Counted from the stretch's first letter, positions 1-11,329 are shown. The stretch is 64,000 bases of DNA from Heloderma charlesbogerti (GCA_026122225.1 JANEZZ010001488.1:1-64000), one strand, 5' to 3'. A program made the numbers and translations. The notes: generated from the letters alone by a model not told the origin.

Positions 1-517
1 CCATAGGGACAAAACCAACAAAACCTTTAAAAAGGCCCGGGAGAACATAGTCTTAGCATGGTGCTGAAAAGAAAGCAATGGAGGCAAGCTTGCCTAGGGA
101 GAGCATTCTGTTTCGGGGGGGGGGCAAAAGGGGGGCACCCGGGATGAATGGAAAGCAGGGAGAGAACGAGTTCTCAGAGATGCTGGAGTGAAACTTGTTC
201 ATTTACACCCAACCCGTTTTGGAGACAGAGGCTCCTTCATCAGGGCCAATCTCATAAAATGCAAACACTGCAAACAAACTCAGCCGGGTTACTAAAGCAT
301 ATGAAGGACAGCCATCACCTGGGTGGAAGGAATACATTTGCTATTCCTGCTGAAGTGATGCTTGACTGCTGGTGGTGTGTATGCACACACTACCAAGCCA
401 AGTAAAAATTAAATCCACCAACATGATCAGGGTGGCAGCAGTCCTATATTTTAGCCACAGCCCATGAGGGCAAAAAAAGAGAGGGAGGAACTATGGGCAG
501 GTTTAACCCTTGTAGCT
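1..517. other. No gene recognised
   Basis: I see no exon, repeat family or RNA gene here. The short open frames have no recognisable motif. The stretch lies between the KRAB-B exon of gene A and the left window edge, so it is probably intronic sequence of that gene. Confidence 0.4.
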
Positions 518-717
518 CTTTCATAGTAACATAGGAAGTTGCCTTATACTGAGACAGACCACTGGTTCATCCAGCCCAGTATTGTCAACACTGACTAGCA
601 GGGGTACTCCAGTGGTCCAGGCAGGAACTTTCCAGCCCAGCGCAGAAATGCCAGGGATGGAACCTGGGACTTTTTGCATGCAAAGCATGTGCTTTACCAC
701 TGAGTTATGTCCCCTTC
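518..717 (-). repeat. tRNA-derived SINE
   Basis: On the minus strand this reads like a degenerate tRNA: an A-box-like TAACTCAGTGG at about 703-713 and a B-box-like GGTTCCATCCC at about 655-665, about 40 bases downstream. These are internal RNA polymerase III promoter boxes of a SINE. The other half (518-600) carries the 'gatcagacca...agtccag' type sequence seen in other interspersed repeats of the window. Confidence 0.6.
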
Positions 718-783
718 AAATCAGTGCTGCCCAGGGAAGTCACCTATCCTCTAAAATCTAAGGTCTGCCATAAAGCTGCTTAC

Positions 784-897
784 CTGGGTTGGCATATGGT
801 GGAACTCCTCTTTCCTCCAATTCCTTGGGGTCTCTCAGCCATGGCTCTTCCCCTCGTTCCAACTGGGAAATAAGTTCAGGTTTCAGAACCGGATTTC
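784..897 (-). CDS. KRAB-B exon of zinc-finger gene A
   Basis: A 114-bp exon bounded by AGCAG at 898-902 (acceptor) and GTAAGC just below 784 (donor). Entered in phase 1 from the KRAB-A exon at 1515-1641, it encodes a KRAB-B-like peptide with KPELISQLERGEEPW, which matches the family signature. It leaves in phase 1, the phase needed by the zinc-finger exons of the paralogues at 30.3 and 45.7 kb. KRAB boxes recruit the TRIM28 co-repressor, and the B box strengthens that contact. The finger exon of gene A must lie left of the window. No disabling change is visible. The splice sites and phase are seen; the function is from the family. Confidence 0.8.
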
Positions 898-1159
898 CTG
901 CTCAAGGAAGGAGAACAAAAGAATAGGAAACTGGCACCCAAATCCACTGATTATATTGCCTTCCAAGCCATCCCACAGCACAGAATTCCACTGCAATGTG
1001 TCATGTAAAGCAAGTCGTCTTGCTCGTAAAGGGAGCCTTTTTCTCAAAGCTAACATGTGGAGCCTCAATCTTGCTGCTTGCAAGAGTGTGACTGGCCTAA
1101 GTTCACACAGCCAGTTTCATGACTGAGCCATGATTTGAAGCTGGGCCTCCCCAATCCTA

Positions 1160-1345
1160 GTCCAAAACTCTAATCCAACCTTCCCATACCTGGTGCCCTC
1201 CAGATATGTTGAACTATAACTCCCAACACTCCCAGCCAGCATGGAAGTTGCAGTCCCAACACATCTGGAGGCCATGCTGGATGGGACTGATAGGCATTGC
1301 AGTCCAACAGACCTGGAGGGCACCAGGTTCGGGAAGGCTGCTCTA
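1160..1345. repeat. Fold-back MITE-like repeat
   Basis: Inverted halves: 'ctggtgccctccagatatgttg' on the left and 'acagacctggagggcaccagg' on the right. Each flanks a copy of the 'ttggactacaactcccatca' type motif. The same family recurs at about 3.2, 10.7, 11.7, 24.4, 35.1, 35.4 and 47.9 kb. Confidence 0.6.
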
Positions 1346-1514
1346 ACCACTATAAGACATTGCCCCCCAAGGCTGTTCGTTACTCATCTATGGACAGTGG
1401 AGGACAGTCCTGCCCCCCCCCCCGCCAGCACCACTGTGGGGGGCCAGCTGGAATACTTGCTCATACAAACCCAACAATTTATTCCAAAAGAACACGGAGG
1501 AAAAGAATTCTTAC

Positions 1515-1641
1515 CCAGTGAGCTCACATTGCTATAATTCTCCTGCATAACATCTTTGTACAGGGCCTTTTGACTGGGATCCAGAAGAGCCCATTCGCCC
1601 TCCAGGAAATGAACAGCTGTATCCGCGAACGTCACTAGCTC
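1515..1641 (-). CDS. KRAB-A exon of zinc-finger gene A
   Basis: This exon is exactly 127 bp, the standard KRAB-A length. It is preceded by CTACTTTCAG (acceptor just above 1641) and followed by GTAAGAATTC (donor just below 1515). It is read in phase 0 and leaves in phase 1. The product has the KRAB-A core with [26 protein letters not shown] and ENYSNV, the helix that binds TRIM28 to silence chromatin. Phase agrees with the upstream start exon at 9161-9213 and the KRAB-B exon at 784-897. Together these make the amino-terminal effector of a KRAB zinc-finger repressor. The paralogous exon of gene B is at 33528-33654. Confidence 0.85.
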
Positions 1642-1741
1642 CTGAAAGTAGATAATACAGTCCCCCGGAAAACTTCATCCTTCAGTCCCAGCAACTAGGG
1701 GACAGAGGACATAATTTGGAGGGGACAGGGGATGAATTCTT

Positions 1742-2012
1742 ATCAAGTTGTTATAAGAATTAAATTAAAAGGGGATTAGACAAATTCATGGAGGAGAACG
1801 CTCTCAGTGGCTACTAGGCCTGATGGCTCTATGCTACCTCCAGTATCAGAGGCAGCATGCTGGGGAACATGAGTGGGGGTGGGGTGCTGTTGCACGCCTG
1901 TCCTGCTTGTTGTGGGTTTCCTGTCGGCAGCTGGTCAGCCACTGTGTGAACAGAATGCTGGACTAGACGGACCCTCTATCTGATCCAGCACAGCATTTAT
2001 GTTCTTAAGAAT
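1742..2012 (+). repeat. CR1-type LINE 3' end
   Basis: Contains the 3'-terminal signature of reptile CR1 copies: 'gacaaattcatggaggagaa', 'ctgtgtgaacagaatgctgga' and 'tctgatccagca...gttctta'. The same sequence occurs in antisense at 32.5-33.3 kb and 49.0-49.9 kb. Five-prime truncated, as is usual for CR1. Confidence 0.65.
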
Positions 2013-2440
2013 CACCAAGATCCCCACAGTATATTTTGGGATGTCCTCCTAAACCCATTTTCCTTCCCAGAATCTGCAAAATACACACCACCCAGGGGTG
2101 TATACTTCTCCATTTCTGGAGTAGGGAGCACTGAGCCAAATCCAGCGCTACAGAGCAGTAACCCAAGGCAAAGGGCAAGACAGTTCTGGGGCCCTCCTCC
2201 TGTACCCCCACCCCCACCAATGCTGTCAATAGATGACACAGCATATTTAAAGACATGGAATATCGGCATATTCCTGGTTGGATCTAGGAACTGCCTTCCA
2301 TGGAGGGAAAGGCTTCGCTCATGGAAGGTGCTTCTGCCCAGTTTGGGGGGGATCCCTCTCCACCACAGCTCACCCCATTTGGCAGGGTCCCGCAATGCCC
2401 TGTGTAGCATTTTCAGGGGGGTGGAGGGATTACCGCAGAG
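2013..2440. other. No gene recognised
   Basis: Purine/pyrimidine-biased, partly CT-rich sequence. The long overlapping open frames on both strands come from its low complexity and the adjacent minisatellite, not from a coding signature. Confidence 0.4.
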
Positions 2441-2582
2441 AGGAGGGGCAGAGAGGGGGGGCAGAGGGGGGGGCAGGGGCAGAGAGGAGGGGCAGGGGCA
2501 GAGAGGAGGGGCAGAGAGGAGGGGCAGAGAGGAGGGGCAGAGAGGAGGGGCAGAGAGGAGGGGCAGAGAGGAGGGGCAGAGA
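2441..2582 (+). repeat. G-rich minisatellite, 13-bp unit
   Basis: About ten copies of a unit of the type gaggaggggcaga, with some shorter or G-extended variants at the left end. Strand asymmetry is extreme: almost no T or isolated C on the plus strand. This explains the repetitive open frames on both strands (Arg/Gly/Glu one way, Pro/Leu/Ser the other), which should not be annotated as proteins. Confidence 0.9.
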
Positions 2583-3244
2583 CGTCTGCTTTCAGCAGCC
2601 CAGTTACATGCACCTAACTCTGGATCCAACCCACTATATATAGCAAGGGTGGGGGCCAAATCCAGCCCTCCCAGGATTCCCCCTTTTATGCCCCTATGCC
2701 TATTGTTTGGTGGTTTCCCGAGTTCTGTGCAGTTTTCCCTCCAGTCCAAAAAGATAACACGTCTTTTCTAAGGGTTGGTTACTAAGAGCAAGAGCTTTAA
2801 GCTACAATATGTTTGTATTTTTGGCTCCTCCCCTTTGGCTCCACCCACCACTAGAATGCCCTCCCCCGAGCTTCTCAAATTGAACGTGGCCCCATATATA
2901 CCCCTGATATATAGAATGTAATACTTAATGATGGTAAATTCATTAATGAACCATGAATGCCAATTCACTAGATAGTACGACAATTTCCCTATCTGCAAAC
3001 ATTATTACTAAAATAATTAAGAGCAGAAATTATCAAATATTTTCATGATTCAAACAAAACCTCAATATTACAATTAATGAATCATCTAATACTTAAATAG
3101 GTAGTGCCTTGAGTGCCATTTTTCTTGGTAGAAAGGAGGAATAGAAATCAAATAAATAAATGAATACTTGAATAACTTCTCCCTTGCTTTCAATTTGGCA
3201 AACTTAAGTTACTTAAAGAGATTTACCTAACAAGCTTACTTTGA
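2583..3244. other. No gene recognised
   Basis: AT-rich sequence without recognisable exon. A short run 'gaaatcaaataaataaatgaa' at about 3144-3166 looks like the 3' tail of an L2-type element or SINE on the plus strand, but too little is left to assign it. Confidence 0.35.
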
Positions 3245-3390
3245 GACAGCAGCGGGGAACCTGTGGCCCTCCAGATATTGTGGAACTCCAACCGCCATCA
3301 GCCCCAACCAGCATGGCTAATAGCCAGGGATTATGAGACCTGTAATCCAACATCATCTTGAAGCCTACAGGTTCCCCACCCCTGCTTTGA
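3245..3390. repeat. Fold-back MITE-like repeat
   Basis: Begins 'ggggaacctgtggccctccag' and ends 'ctacaggttccccacccc', so its ends are inverted copies of each other. The centre carries the 'catcagccccaaccagcatgg' segment typical of this family. Confidence 0.65.
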
Positions 3391-4036
3391 GACCGTAAGT
3401 TGGTTAAGCCTTCCTTGCTGTGTAGTAGATCTTAGGCAATCCATTACCTATTTGTTTTTTAAAAATATGCTCACCTGAGCATCCAATAAGGGGATGGAAC
3501 TGAGCATTCTTACTTTATTTTATTTCTGGTTATTACATTTATATCCTGGCTTGTTGTTTTAACCTCTAAAAATTTCAAAGCCATGTCCTGTCCCATCCCG
3601 TCGTCCTACCGCCCATTCAGGGCTGTTGCTTGCCCCAACTTATAGTCCTCAGGCAAGGAATCGCTGCAGAACTCCATCTACATTGCAAGGGATTCTGGGA
3701 ATAGGCTTCCTATTTTACTCCATCTAGCCACTGCCCTGAAGGTCAAAGGTGAATCAGACAGGCGCTACTATATATGCGAAATCAGCATGCAACAGACTAC
3801 TTCCAAAATGCAACTACTTATTATTACAACTCATTGGGAAAACCCAGAGCAGAAAAATTGTGTTTGGGAAGAAAAGAAACAAGAGCAACTTAACTGAGAA
3901 TTGTCCCTGGGTCCATCTGTAGTTTTAATAGTTATTGGTTTACAAATTTATGCGTCACCTTTCTGCCCAATAGGGGCCCCAAGTCAACTTACAGTTAAAA
4001 AGGTAATTTAATGTTATGTTTTATAAAGTTTTACAG
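3391..4036. other. No gene recognised
   Basis: I recognise no exon and no repeat family in this intronic or intergenic stretch. It ends where the CR1 3' terminus begins. Confidence 0.35.
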
Positions 4037-4273
4037 TTTCATAGAATCCTAGAATAGTAGGGTTGGAAGGGGCCTACAAGGCCATCGAGTCCAATCCCCT
4101 GCTCAATGCAGGAATCCAAGTCAGAGCATCCCTGACAAATGGCTGTCCAGCCTCGCCTTGAAGGCCTCCAGTGTGGGAGAGCCCACCACCTCCCTAGGTA
4201 ATTGGTTCCATTGTCGTATTGCTCTAACAGTCAGGAAGTTTTTCCTGATGTTCAGCCGGAATCTGGCTTCCTG

Positions 4274-6241
4274 TCACTTGAGCCCATTATTCCATGTCCT
4301 GCACTCTGGGATGATCAAGAAGACATCCTGGCCTTCTTCTCTGTGACAACCTTTCAAGTACTTGAAGAGTGCTATCATATCTTCCCTCAGTCTTCTCTTC
4401 TCAAGGCTAAACATGCCCAGTTCTTTCAGTCTCTCTTCATAGGGCTTTGTTTCCAGTCCCCTGATCATCTTTGCTGCCCTCCTCTGAATCCTCTCCAGTT
4501 TGTCTGCATCCTTCAAGTGCGGTGCCCAGAACTGGACACAGTACTCCAGATGAGGCCTAACCAGTGTTGAGTAGAGGGGAACTAGTACTTCCCGGGATTT
4601 GGAAGCTATGCTTCTATGAATGCAGCCCAAAATAGCATTTGCCTTTTTTGCAGCCACATCACATTGTTGGCTCATATTCAGCTTGTGATCGACAACAATT
4701 CCAAGATCCTTCTTGCTTGTAGTGTGGTTGAGCCACGTATCCCCCATCTTGTAACTGTGCATTTGGTTTCTTTTTCCTAGGTGCAGAACTTGGCATTTAT
4801 CCCTATTAAATGTCATTCTGTTGTTTTCTGCCCAGTGCTCCAGTCTATCCAGATCACTTTGAATTTTATTTCTGTCTTCCAAAGTATTAGCTATCCCGCC
4901 CAATTTTGTGTCATCTGCAAATTTGATCAGCATTCCCTGCACCTCCTCCTCCAAGTCATTAATACAAATGTTGAAGAGCACTGGGCCCAGGACTGAGCCC
5001 TGCGGTACCCCACTCGTTACTTCTCCCCAGTTTGAGAAGGTCCCATTGAGAAGCACTCTTTGAGTCCGACTCTGTAGCCAACTGTGGATCCACCGGATCG
5101 TTGTTTAGTCTAGCCCACTTTGAGCTAGTTTGCTCATCAGGATATCATGGGGCACTTTGTCGAAAGCTTTGCTGAAGTCGAGGTATATGATGTCTACAGC
5201 ATTCCCACGGTCCACAAGGGAGGTTACTTGATCAAAAAATGAGATCAGATTTGTCTGGCAGGACTTGTTTTTGACAAATCCATGTTGGCTTCGAGTACTC
5301 ATGGAATTGTTGTCAAGGTACTTCCAGATGGATTGCTTTATCATCTGCTCCAGACTTTTCCCAGGGATTGATGTCAGACTGACTGGTCTGTAGTTCCCAG
5401 GTTCCTCCTTTTTACCCTTTTTGAAGATAGGGACAACTTTAGCCCTCCTCCAGTCATCTGGCACTTCCCCCGTCCTCCATGATTTCTCAAAGAGAATAGA
5501 CAGCAGTTCTGAGAGTTCTTCTGCCAGTTCCTTTATTACTCTAGGATGCAGTTCATCTGGCCCTGGAGATTTGAACTCATTCAAAGGAATTAGGTGTTCC
5601 TTGACCATATGCCTATCAATCTCAAGCTGCAATCCTGCCCCTTCAACCTGTACCTCGCCTTTGCCAGGGGGGTCATAGACCCTCTTTTGGGAGAAGACTG
5701 AGCCAAAGTAAGAATTGAGCACCTCTGCCTTTTCTTTGTCATCTGTTATCATTTTGCCATCCTTATTTAATAGCTGAACCACCATTTCTTTCCTCTGCCT
5801 TTTACTACGCACGTAGCTGAAGAAAGCCTTTTTGTTGTTTTTAGCATCCCTTGCTAACCTCAGCTCATTCTCAGCTTTAGCTTTCCTGACGCCATCCCTG
5901 CAATTCTGTGCTATCTGCCTGTACTCTTCCTTTGTTACTTGGCCTTCTTTCCACTTCCTATATGTGTCCTTTTTTGTTTTCAGGTCATCCCGAAGCTTTT
6001 TGTGAAGCCACATTGGCTTCTTCTGTTGTCTTCCACCTTTTCTTCTTGTTGGAATGGTTTGTGATTGTGCCTTGAGAATTTCCTTTTTTAAAAGCTCCCA
6101 CCCATCTTGGACTCCCTTTCTCATTAGCGTCGCTTGCCATGGGACCTTACTGATCATTGTTCTGAGTTTATTAAAATCAGCTTTCCTCAAATCCAGGGTA
6201 CGCGTTTGACTACACTCAGCTTTTGCTTCCCTTAGAACCAA
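4274..6241 (-). pseudogene. CR1 ORF2 reverse transcriptase part
   Basis: Two collinear pieces in one frame, interrupted by a single TAA at 5105-5107. The first contains finger and palm motifs including PVSLTSIPGKSLEQ, QHGF and DIIYLDFSKAFDKVPH, the A motif of CR1 reverse transcriptases. The second contains the PQGSVLGPVLFNIYINDL-like B region (GVPQGSVLGPVLF) and the catalytic FADD at about residue 48. It ends with the C-terminal 'thumb' segment ERLKELGMFSLEKRR. The family enzyme copies its RNA at a nicked target site (target-primed reverse transcription). The nonsense codon and the upstream SINE make it non-functional. Confidence 0.88.
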
Positions 6242-6294
6242 GAACTCAAGTACAACATGGTCACTTTCCCCCAGAGTTCCTGTAACTGCTACTT

Positions 6295-6538
6295 TATTTA
6301 TTTATTTATTGCATTTATACCCCGCCTTTCTCCCTCTCGCAAGGAACTCAAGGCGGCTTACATTATCCTCCTCCTCACCATTGTATCCTCACAACAACAA
6401 CCCTGTGAGGTGGGTTGGGCTGAGAGTCTGTGACTGGCCCAAAGTCACCCAGTGAGCTTCCATGGCCAAGTGGGGACTAGAACCCGGATCTCCCGGCTCC
6501 CAGTCCGTCACTCTCACTCTCACCACTACACTACACTG
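6295..6538 (-). repeat. tRNA-derived SINE inserted in the CR1
   Basis: Flanked by a perfect duplication GCTACTT at 6288-6294 and 6539-6545, so the boundaries are secure. On the minus strand it starts with a tRNA-like 'agccagtgtagtgtagtggt' head and ends in an (AAATA)n-type tail. It is the most frequent SINE of the window; other copies are at 12.4, 17.9, 21.9, 31.8, 39.7 and 42.3 kb. It post-dates the CR1 insertion. Confidence 0.85.
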
Positions 6539-7254
6539 GCTACTTGATCCACTAAGTCATCTCTGTTGGTTAGGATCAAGTCAAGGATAGCCGATCCTCT
6601 AGTTCCTTCCTCTACTTTCTGTAGGAGGAAGTTACCCGCCACACAAGTCAGGAATTTCCTGGAGGGGCCATGTTTTGCAGAATTTGTCTCCCAAAAAATA
6701 TCGGGGAAATTGAAGTCCCGCATTACTACTACATCATGCTTCCTTAAAACATTGGCTATTTGCTTTTCAAAAGTTTCATCCTTGTCTTCTCCTTGATTGG
6801 GTGGCCGGTAGTAGACTCCGACCACCAGGTTCCTTTTATTCTTTGCTCCATTTATTTCAACCCAGATGCTCTCGATGGGGCCACCAAGCTCCTCCTCCTG
6901 TCTTTCTGTGCAGAGATATGTATTTTTCACATACAGTGCAACCCCACCTCCCTTTCTGTTCCTCCTGTTCTTTTTGAACAAGTTGTATCCTTCAATTGCT
7001 GTATTCCAGTCATGAGAGTCATCCCACCAAGTCTCAGTTATACCTACCAAGTCATAATTTCCCTCCTGTATTAAGAGTTCAAGTTTGTTCTGTTTGTTTC
7101 CCATACTCTGGGCATTAGTATATAGACATTGAAGACCATGTGCTTCATAGTCTGGCTTTCTTCCTACATGTGTCTGAAGACTATTATTGAGCGCTATCAG
7201 AGCTGTTCTCTCCGTTGCAGTGCATGCGCCTACGTCCATTGTTACCCCCAACAT
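6526..7254 (-). pseudogene. CR1 ORF2 endonuclease part
   Basis: An AP-like endonuclease domain. It has [17 protein letters not shown] at the start, [16 protein letters not shown] (catalytic Glu in ITETWW), [10 protein letters not shown] and [14 protein letters not shown] [12 protein letters not shown]. The motif normally GDFN reads RDFN here, and [13 protein letters not shown] follows. The enzyme nicks the target DNA to prime reverse transcription. The reading frame runs into the SINE at 6538, so it is separated from the reverse transcriptase. Frame differs from the downstream part by the length of the insertion. Clearly a relic. Confidence 0.88.
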
Positions 7255-7418
7255 TATATCTCCCTTCCCGGTAGGATTCAGTTTAAAGCCCTCCTGATGA
7301 AGTTCTTCATGCTGTGGCCAAACACATTCTTCCCATCCTTTGTGAGGTGCAACCCGTCCCTAGCCAACAGCCCATCTTCCAGGAAGTATAGCCCGTGGTC
7401 CCAGAATCCAAATCTCTC

Positions 7419-8302
7419 TCATCGGCACCACCTTCGTAGCCAGTCATTCACCCGGAGTATTTTTCGTTCCCTTTCTATCCCTCTTCTAGCTACTGGAAGG
7501 ATGGATGAGAAAACTATCTGGGCCCCAAAGTTCTTGAGTTTCCTTCCCAAAGCTTCAAAGTCTGACGTGATCTCTTCGTAGCTCCGCTTGGCGGTATCAT
7601 TTGTTCCCACATGGATGAGAAGAAAGGGATACCTGTCAGTGGGCTTTATGAGTGCAGGCAACCTTTCAGTCATGTCTCTAATCCGTCCTCCCGGGAGACA
7701 ACGTACCTGGCAAGTCCACGGGTCTTCGCGACATACTTGGGTCTTGATCCCACGCAGCAAGGAGTCTCCCACTACTACCACTCTTCTCTTCTTGTTCTTG
7801 TAGGCCTGGGTTTCATCGCCTCTGTTTGACTGACCTTCAGCCTCTTGCTCACTCTCATGCAGGTTCCCCTGTGATTCTTCCTCTGCAGGCTGTCCTCCAG
7901 TCTCATCCGCAAGTACCTGGAATCGGTTCCACAGCTCCACTGCTTCCACTGGTGCAGAGTGGTGTCTAGTTCTTCTTCTCCTAACTGTCACCCTTTTCCA
8001 AGGAGTATCCTCTACTCCATTTTTCTTCACCTCAGCATTTCCCACTGCCTCATCTTGCTGTTGCTCTTCAAGCTTCTGGTTTTCCCTTTGCTGCTGTAGT
8101 TCCCCATTCTGTCCAAGAACTCTTTGTGTTCTCTTATTCCCCGGAGGGTCGACAGTCGCCGCTCCAGTCCACTTACTTTTTCTTCCAGCAGCGTGATCAA
8201 CTTGCAGTTGTTGCAGGTGTAGGCCATGTTGTTCTCAGGCAAGAAAACAAACATTGCACACACCTTGCAGGTCACCACCACTGGAGAGGCCTGTCCTTCC
8301 AT
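7419..8302 (-). pseudogene. CR1 ORF1 with zinc-knuckle-like and esterase domains
   Basis: Two overlapping frames meet at about 8027-8045, indicating one frameshift. The amino part (8302 downwards) has cysteine pairs CKVC and CNNC followed by a heptad-rich segment (LLEEKVSGLERRL), a small metal-binding region plus coiled coil. The carboxy part has VVVVGDSLLRG (GDS block) and LLIHVGTNDTA (GTND block), the signature of the SGNH-type esterase carried by CR1 ORF1 proteins. The role of this esterase in retrotransposition is not settled. It precedes ORF2 directly, as in intact CR1. Confidence 0.82.
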
Positions 8303-8589
8303 TGCCTCTTTTCCCTTTTTGTGTCTAGCTTTGTGATTGTTCTAGACTAGCCTGTGCCTGCTCCTCTGCTCAGTAGAGGTTAAAAGCAGAGTCCCACTGG
8401 TGTGGAAGTGTGTGTTACAAGACAAATAAATGGAAAAAAGTTAGTTATAAAATAAAAAATAAAAAAAAATGTTAGGGGCCTCCCCCTTGACCTCCCCTGG
8501 CCAACTCCTGTTTGCTCCCCCTGTTCGCTCGCTCTGTTCACTTGCTCTCTGGGAGCTTGCCTGCTTCTGTAGTCCCTGGACCAGCTGGA

Positions 8590-8735
8590 GCAGCTTGCTC
8601 TGCCAATAAAGTTTTAATAGCTTTATTTTTATTGTTTTAAGTTTGTATTGTTTTAAGGTGGTGTGCACTACCACAATGGCTTTTTAGCAAATAAGGTGGC
8701 ATATAAATGTTAATAAAAAATAAGTAAGTAAGTGA
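8590..8735 (+). repeat. L2-like LINE 3' tail
   Basis: 'ttttattgttttaagtttgtattgttttaaggtggtgtgcac...aataaggtggcatataaatgtt' ending in a (TAAG)n-like tail. Resembles the 3' end of the L2 copy at 37140-37335. The 3' tail is on the right, so it is in plus orientation. Confidence 0.6.
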
Positions 8736-8925
8736 TAGCCTTATCCTCCACGAATTTCTCTAACCACCTTTTAAAGCCATCTAAGCTGGTGGCCATCACA
8801 CCCCAAGGCAGCAAATTCCATAAATGAATTATACACTTTTCAGCAGCCCTGTACCAATTGAACTGTCATGGCTTCTATCCCAGAGAATTCTGTTAAGAGA
8901 TCCCAGGAAACGTGCGTAAAAAGGT
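8736..8925 (-). repeat. CR1 fragment, second subfamily
   Basis: 'agccttatcctccacgaatt...aaagccatctaagctggtggccatcac...agcaaattccata' is the same segment found at 32705-32800 and 49205-49305, in the same orientation. A short 3'-region CR1 remnant. Confidence 0.65.
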
Positions 8926-9160
8926 AGCATATTAATGTACCTACATTCCAAAGCCCTGCCTCTTCACAAAACAGTTACCACGATCCCCTGTGGGTAAGGA
9001 GAGGACTATGGAATCCATGTTATGTCTTATAATGATGATGTGTCTTTTATTATCTCTCAATTCTGGAAACAGAGGAAATGGATGCCAACGCAGTTTACTC
9101 TGTCCTGACCCTGTCCCATCCCCAGCTACACACACTTAGTTTCCTGACTGGACATTGTAC

Positions 9161-9213
9161 CTGAGTCACATCTGCTCCAGCCATCTTCCTTGGCCGAGCG
9201 GAATGAGGAGATC
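9161..9213 (-). CDS. Start-codon exon of zinc-finger gene A
   Basis: A short exon with ATG at 9182-9184. It encodes MAGADVTQ and then splices at CAG|GTACAATG (donor just below 9161) in phase 0, matching the phase-0 KRAB-A exon at 1515-1641. The 5' boundary at 9213 follows an AG in 'atcatag' and is the least certain part. The peptide resembles the MAVADPAQ encoded by the equivalent exon of gene B (34705-34787), and this short Met-Ala start is usual for sauropsid KRAB genes. The intron to KRAB-A is about 7.5 kb and contains the CR1. Confidence 0.7.
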
Positions 9214-10729
9214 CTATGATAATCACAGGTGTTATTCTACAGCCTGCAAGAATGAACATTGAGAGTGATGTTAACAGGCCCAGCTCCTGTTGAGGGCAGT
9301 CAAAAGGCCATCAAGAACAGTCTTTCCTGGTCCTTCTGTGAAGGAGGGCCGAGAGTGCACATACTGAGTTCAATACGTTACAAATATAAAGTTCCAAATA
9401 ATCTGAACTGCCCCCAAATACTAACTTAATATCCAATACATAAATACTTAATATAAGAAAAAACTTCTAGAAATGTATTCTCACACTGCAAACTCCTTAT
9501 CTAATCTGAGAGATAGTAGAGGGGAGTGTAAATTGCAGCCTACACACCAACGTAGCTGTCAAAATCTTAGCAAGCACATTTATCAAAGAAATAGGCTGGA
9601 ACATAAAGCAGGATCTTTACCCAACTTCGGAGGTTTCATTATAAACCTCCAGTAGAGCTAAAAGCTCTATATACTTCTTATACCAATCAACAAGAAATCC
9701 TTCAAGAACAGCAGAGCACCACAGTTTCATGGATTTGATAGTGTCCACTATGACTGTTCACATGTCACAACAGCCCAGCCATTTTTTAAACTGGGTTGCT
9801 GTGAACGAAGTGGGAGCAACCAAGAGTTCTGGTTCCCACCGTCTGATCACACCCACAGCAACTGGGAGGACCTAAACAACTCGAGGACATTTGCTTGTTA
9901 AGAGAAGTATGAGCATGGAATTCTGGGTTGCCTCTCCCCTAACAACACAGAATTCCCAGTTCACATGTCATGCTTAATAACCCAGGAACAGCACATCCCT
10001 GGGTTGGTTAGTCCTACTGGGAGCGATGGGGCAGCAGGAATCAGCAGGATTCTGATTCAACCCAGGATTTAAAAAAATATCTTATACAGAAATAGACTAT
10101 AACATTACCTAAATCAGAAGAATTACAGCTATGTTACAGAGTAACATATTTTTTAAAGCTGATTTATACAGTCTATACATTTCACCACAGTTATCATGAA
10201 TAGAGGATATAATATTTTGCTGCTTAATAATATACTACATTTCCCTCTGCTTTCCCACTACCTTTGCGTAGTACAATTTAACAAAAATTAGGTATGTTAT
10301 TTTCTGTTTTCTTAAAATTTCAGAGGTCTTGTAGAACAGAAAACTTTAAATACTAGGTAAGTAAATTGAAATTACAGCTGTTTACTCAATTTAATAAAAC
10401 ATTTTTAAAAGGATACAATTACTGCCAACCAACCCATCGCAGTTGTACCAACTACACAAAACACCTGAAAACTAGGATCACATTTACTTGCAAATGAGTA
10501 AAATCCTGCCTACAAATTTGCTCTGTATCTCCATAAACAAAACTGAAGAGTAAAAAGCTAACTGTTTAAACGTGGTAAAGATGGTTTGAACATATATTCA
10601 TTAGTCTGAAACATGTCTTAGACTGTGGCCAAACCACTTCCGCTACATTTAAAATGACATATTTTTCTCTCCCCACACCTTCCTCCCGTATCTCCACGAG
10701 GAGAAAATGGTCCTAGGAACCGGAGAGGG
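9214..10729. other. No gene recognised
   Basis: About 1.5 kb of AT-rich sequence in the presumed first intron of gene A. I find no exon, LTR or clear LINE/SINE. The only open frame of note (9473-9655) has no motif. Confidence 0.4.
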
Positions 10730-10835
10730 GAATGTGCGGCCCTCCAGATGTTGGACTACAACTCCCATCACCACTAACCAGCATAGCCAATAATAAGGGA
10801 TGGTAGGAGTTACAGACCAACAACATTCCCCAGCC
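10730..10835. repeat. Fold-back MITE-like repeat, partial
   Basis: Carries 'tgcggccctccagatgttgga' and 'ctacaactcccatcaccacta' and then the inverted 'gggatggtaggagttacaga'. Same family as 1160-1345. Confidence 0.65.
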
Positions 10836-11329
10836 TTGTCCTCAGAAGAAACTCTTGATTATCCCCGTGTTAGAATTACACAAAGTAAAAACGTGCATTT
10901 TCCCACAGTCAGCATTTTCCAACAAAACACCCATCAATTCAATTATTCCCCACCCCTTTTAGTACTATTTGAGTTTTTACCCTACCTTTCCTACTAACGT
11001 GCTAGATCCACTGTTAGCCCTACATAGAGTAGATCCATTGAAAAGAATGGGACCTTGACAAACATTAGAGACAACCCCCAAACATTAAAATACATAATAA
11101 AAGTTTTTTTAAAAAAATTACAAGAGAAATCAGGATAGCTGACAAAAATAAACTACAACCCCCAAAAAACCCAGAGGGAAAAACCCCACTGAGCTTATTA
11201 TGGTTGATATTGAAATGGAGAACGCCTGGTAGACGACAGCCCCCCGCCCCTCCGCAAAGCATATACCGGGGAAATTAATACACCCCTTTCAGCCATCCAC
11301 CCTATGGTTTCAAAGTAAGTTGGCTTCAA

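Larger units (their letters stand above)
4037..8345 (-). mobile_element. Nearly full-length CR1 LINE
   Basis: A non-LTR retrotransposon of the CR1 clade in antisense. Its 3' end at 4037 has the CR1 hallmark 'catagaatcctagaatagta...gggttggaaggggcctacaagg' (plus strand). Upstream come the reverse transcriptase (4274-6241), the endonuclease (6526-7254) and ORF1 with its esterase domain (7419-8302). Most CR1 copies are severely 5'-truncated, so retention of ORF1 is uncommon. A SINE at 6295-6538 splits ORF2 between the nuclease and reverse transcriptase, and a stop and frame changes show it is dead. It lies in an intron of zinc-finger gene A. Confidence 0.9.

Noticed and set aside
2012..2771. Long open frames on both strands (Pro/Leu/Ser-rich and Arg/Gly/Glu-rich)
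   Set aside because: They come from the 13-bp G-rich minisatellite at 2441-2582 and its low-complexity flank; no conserved domain or splice context.
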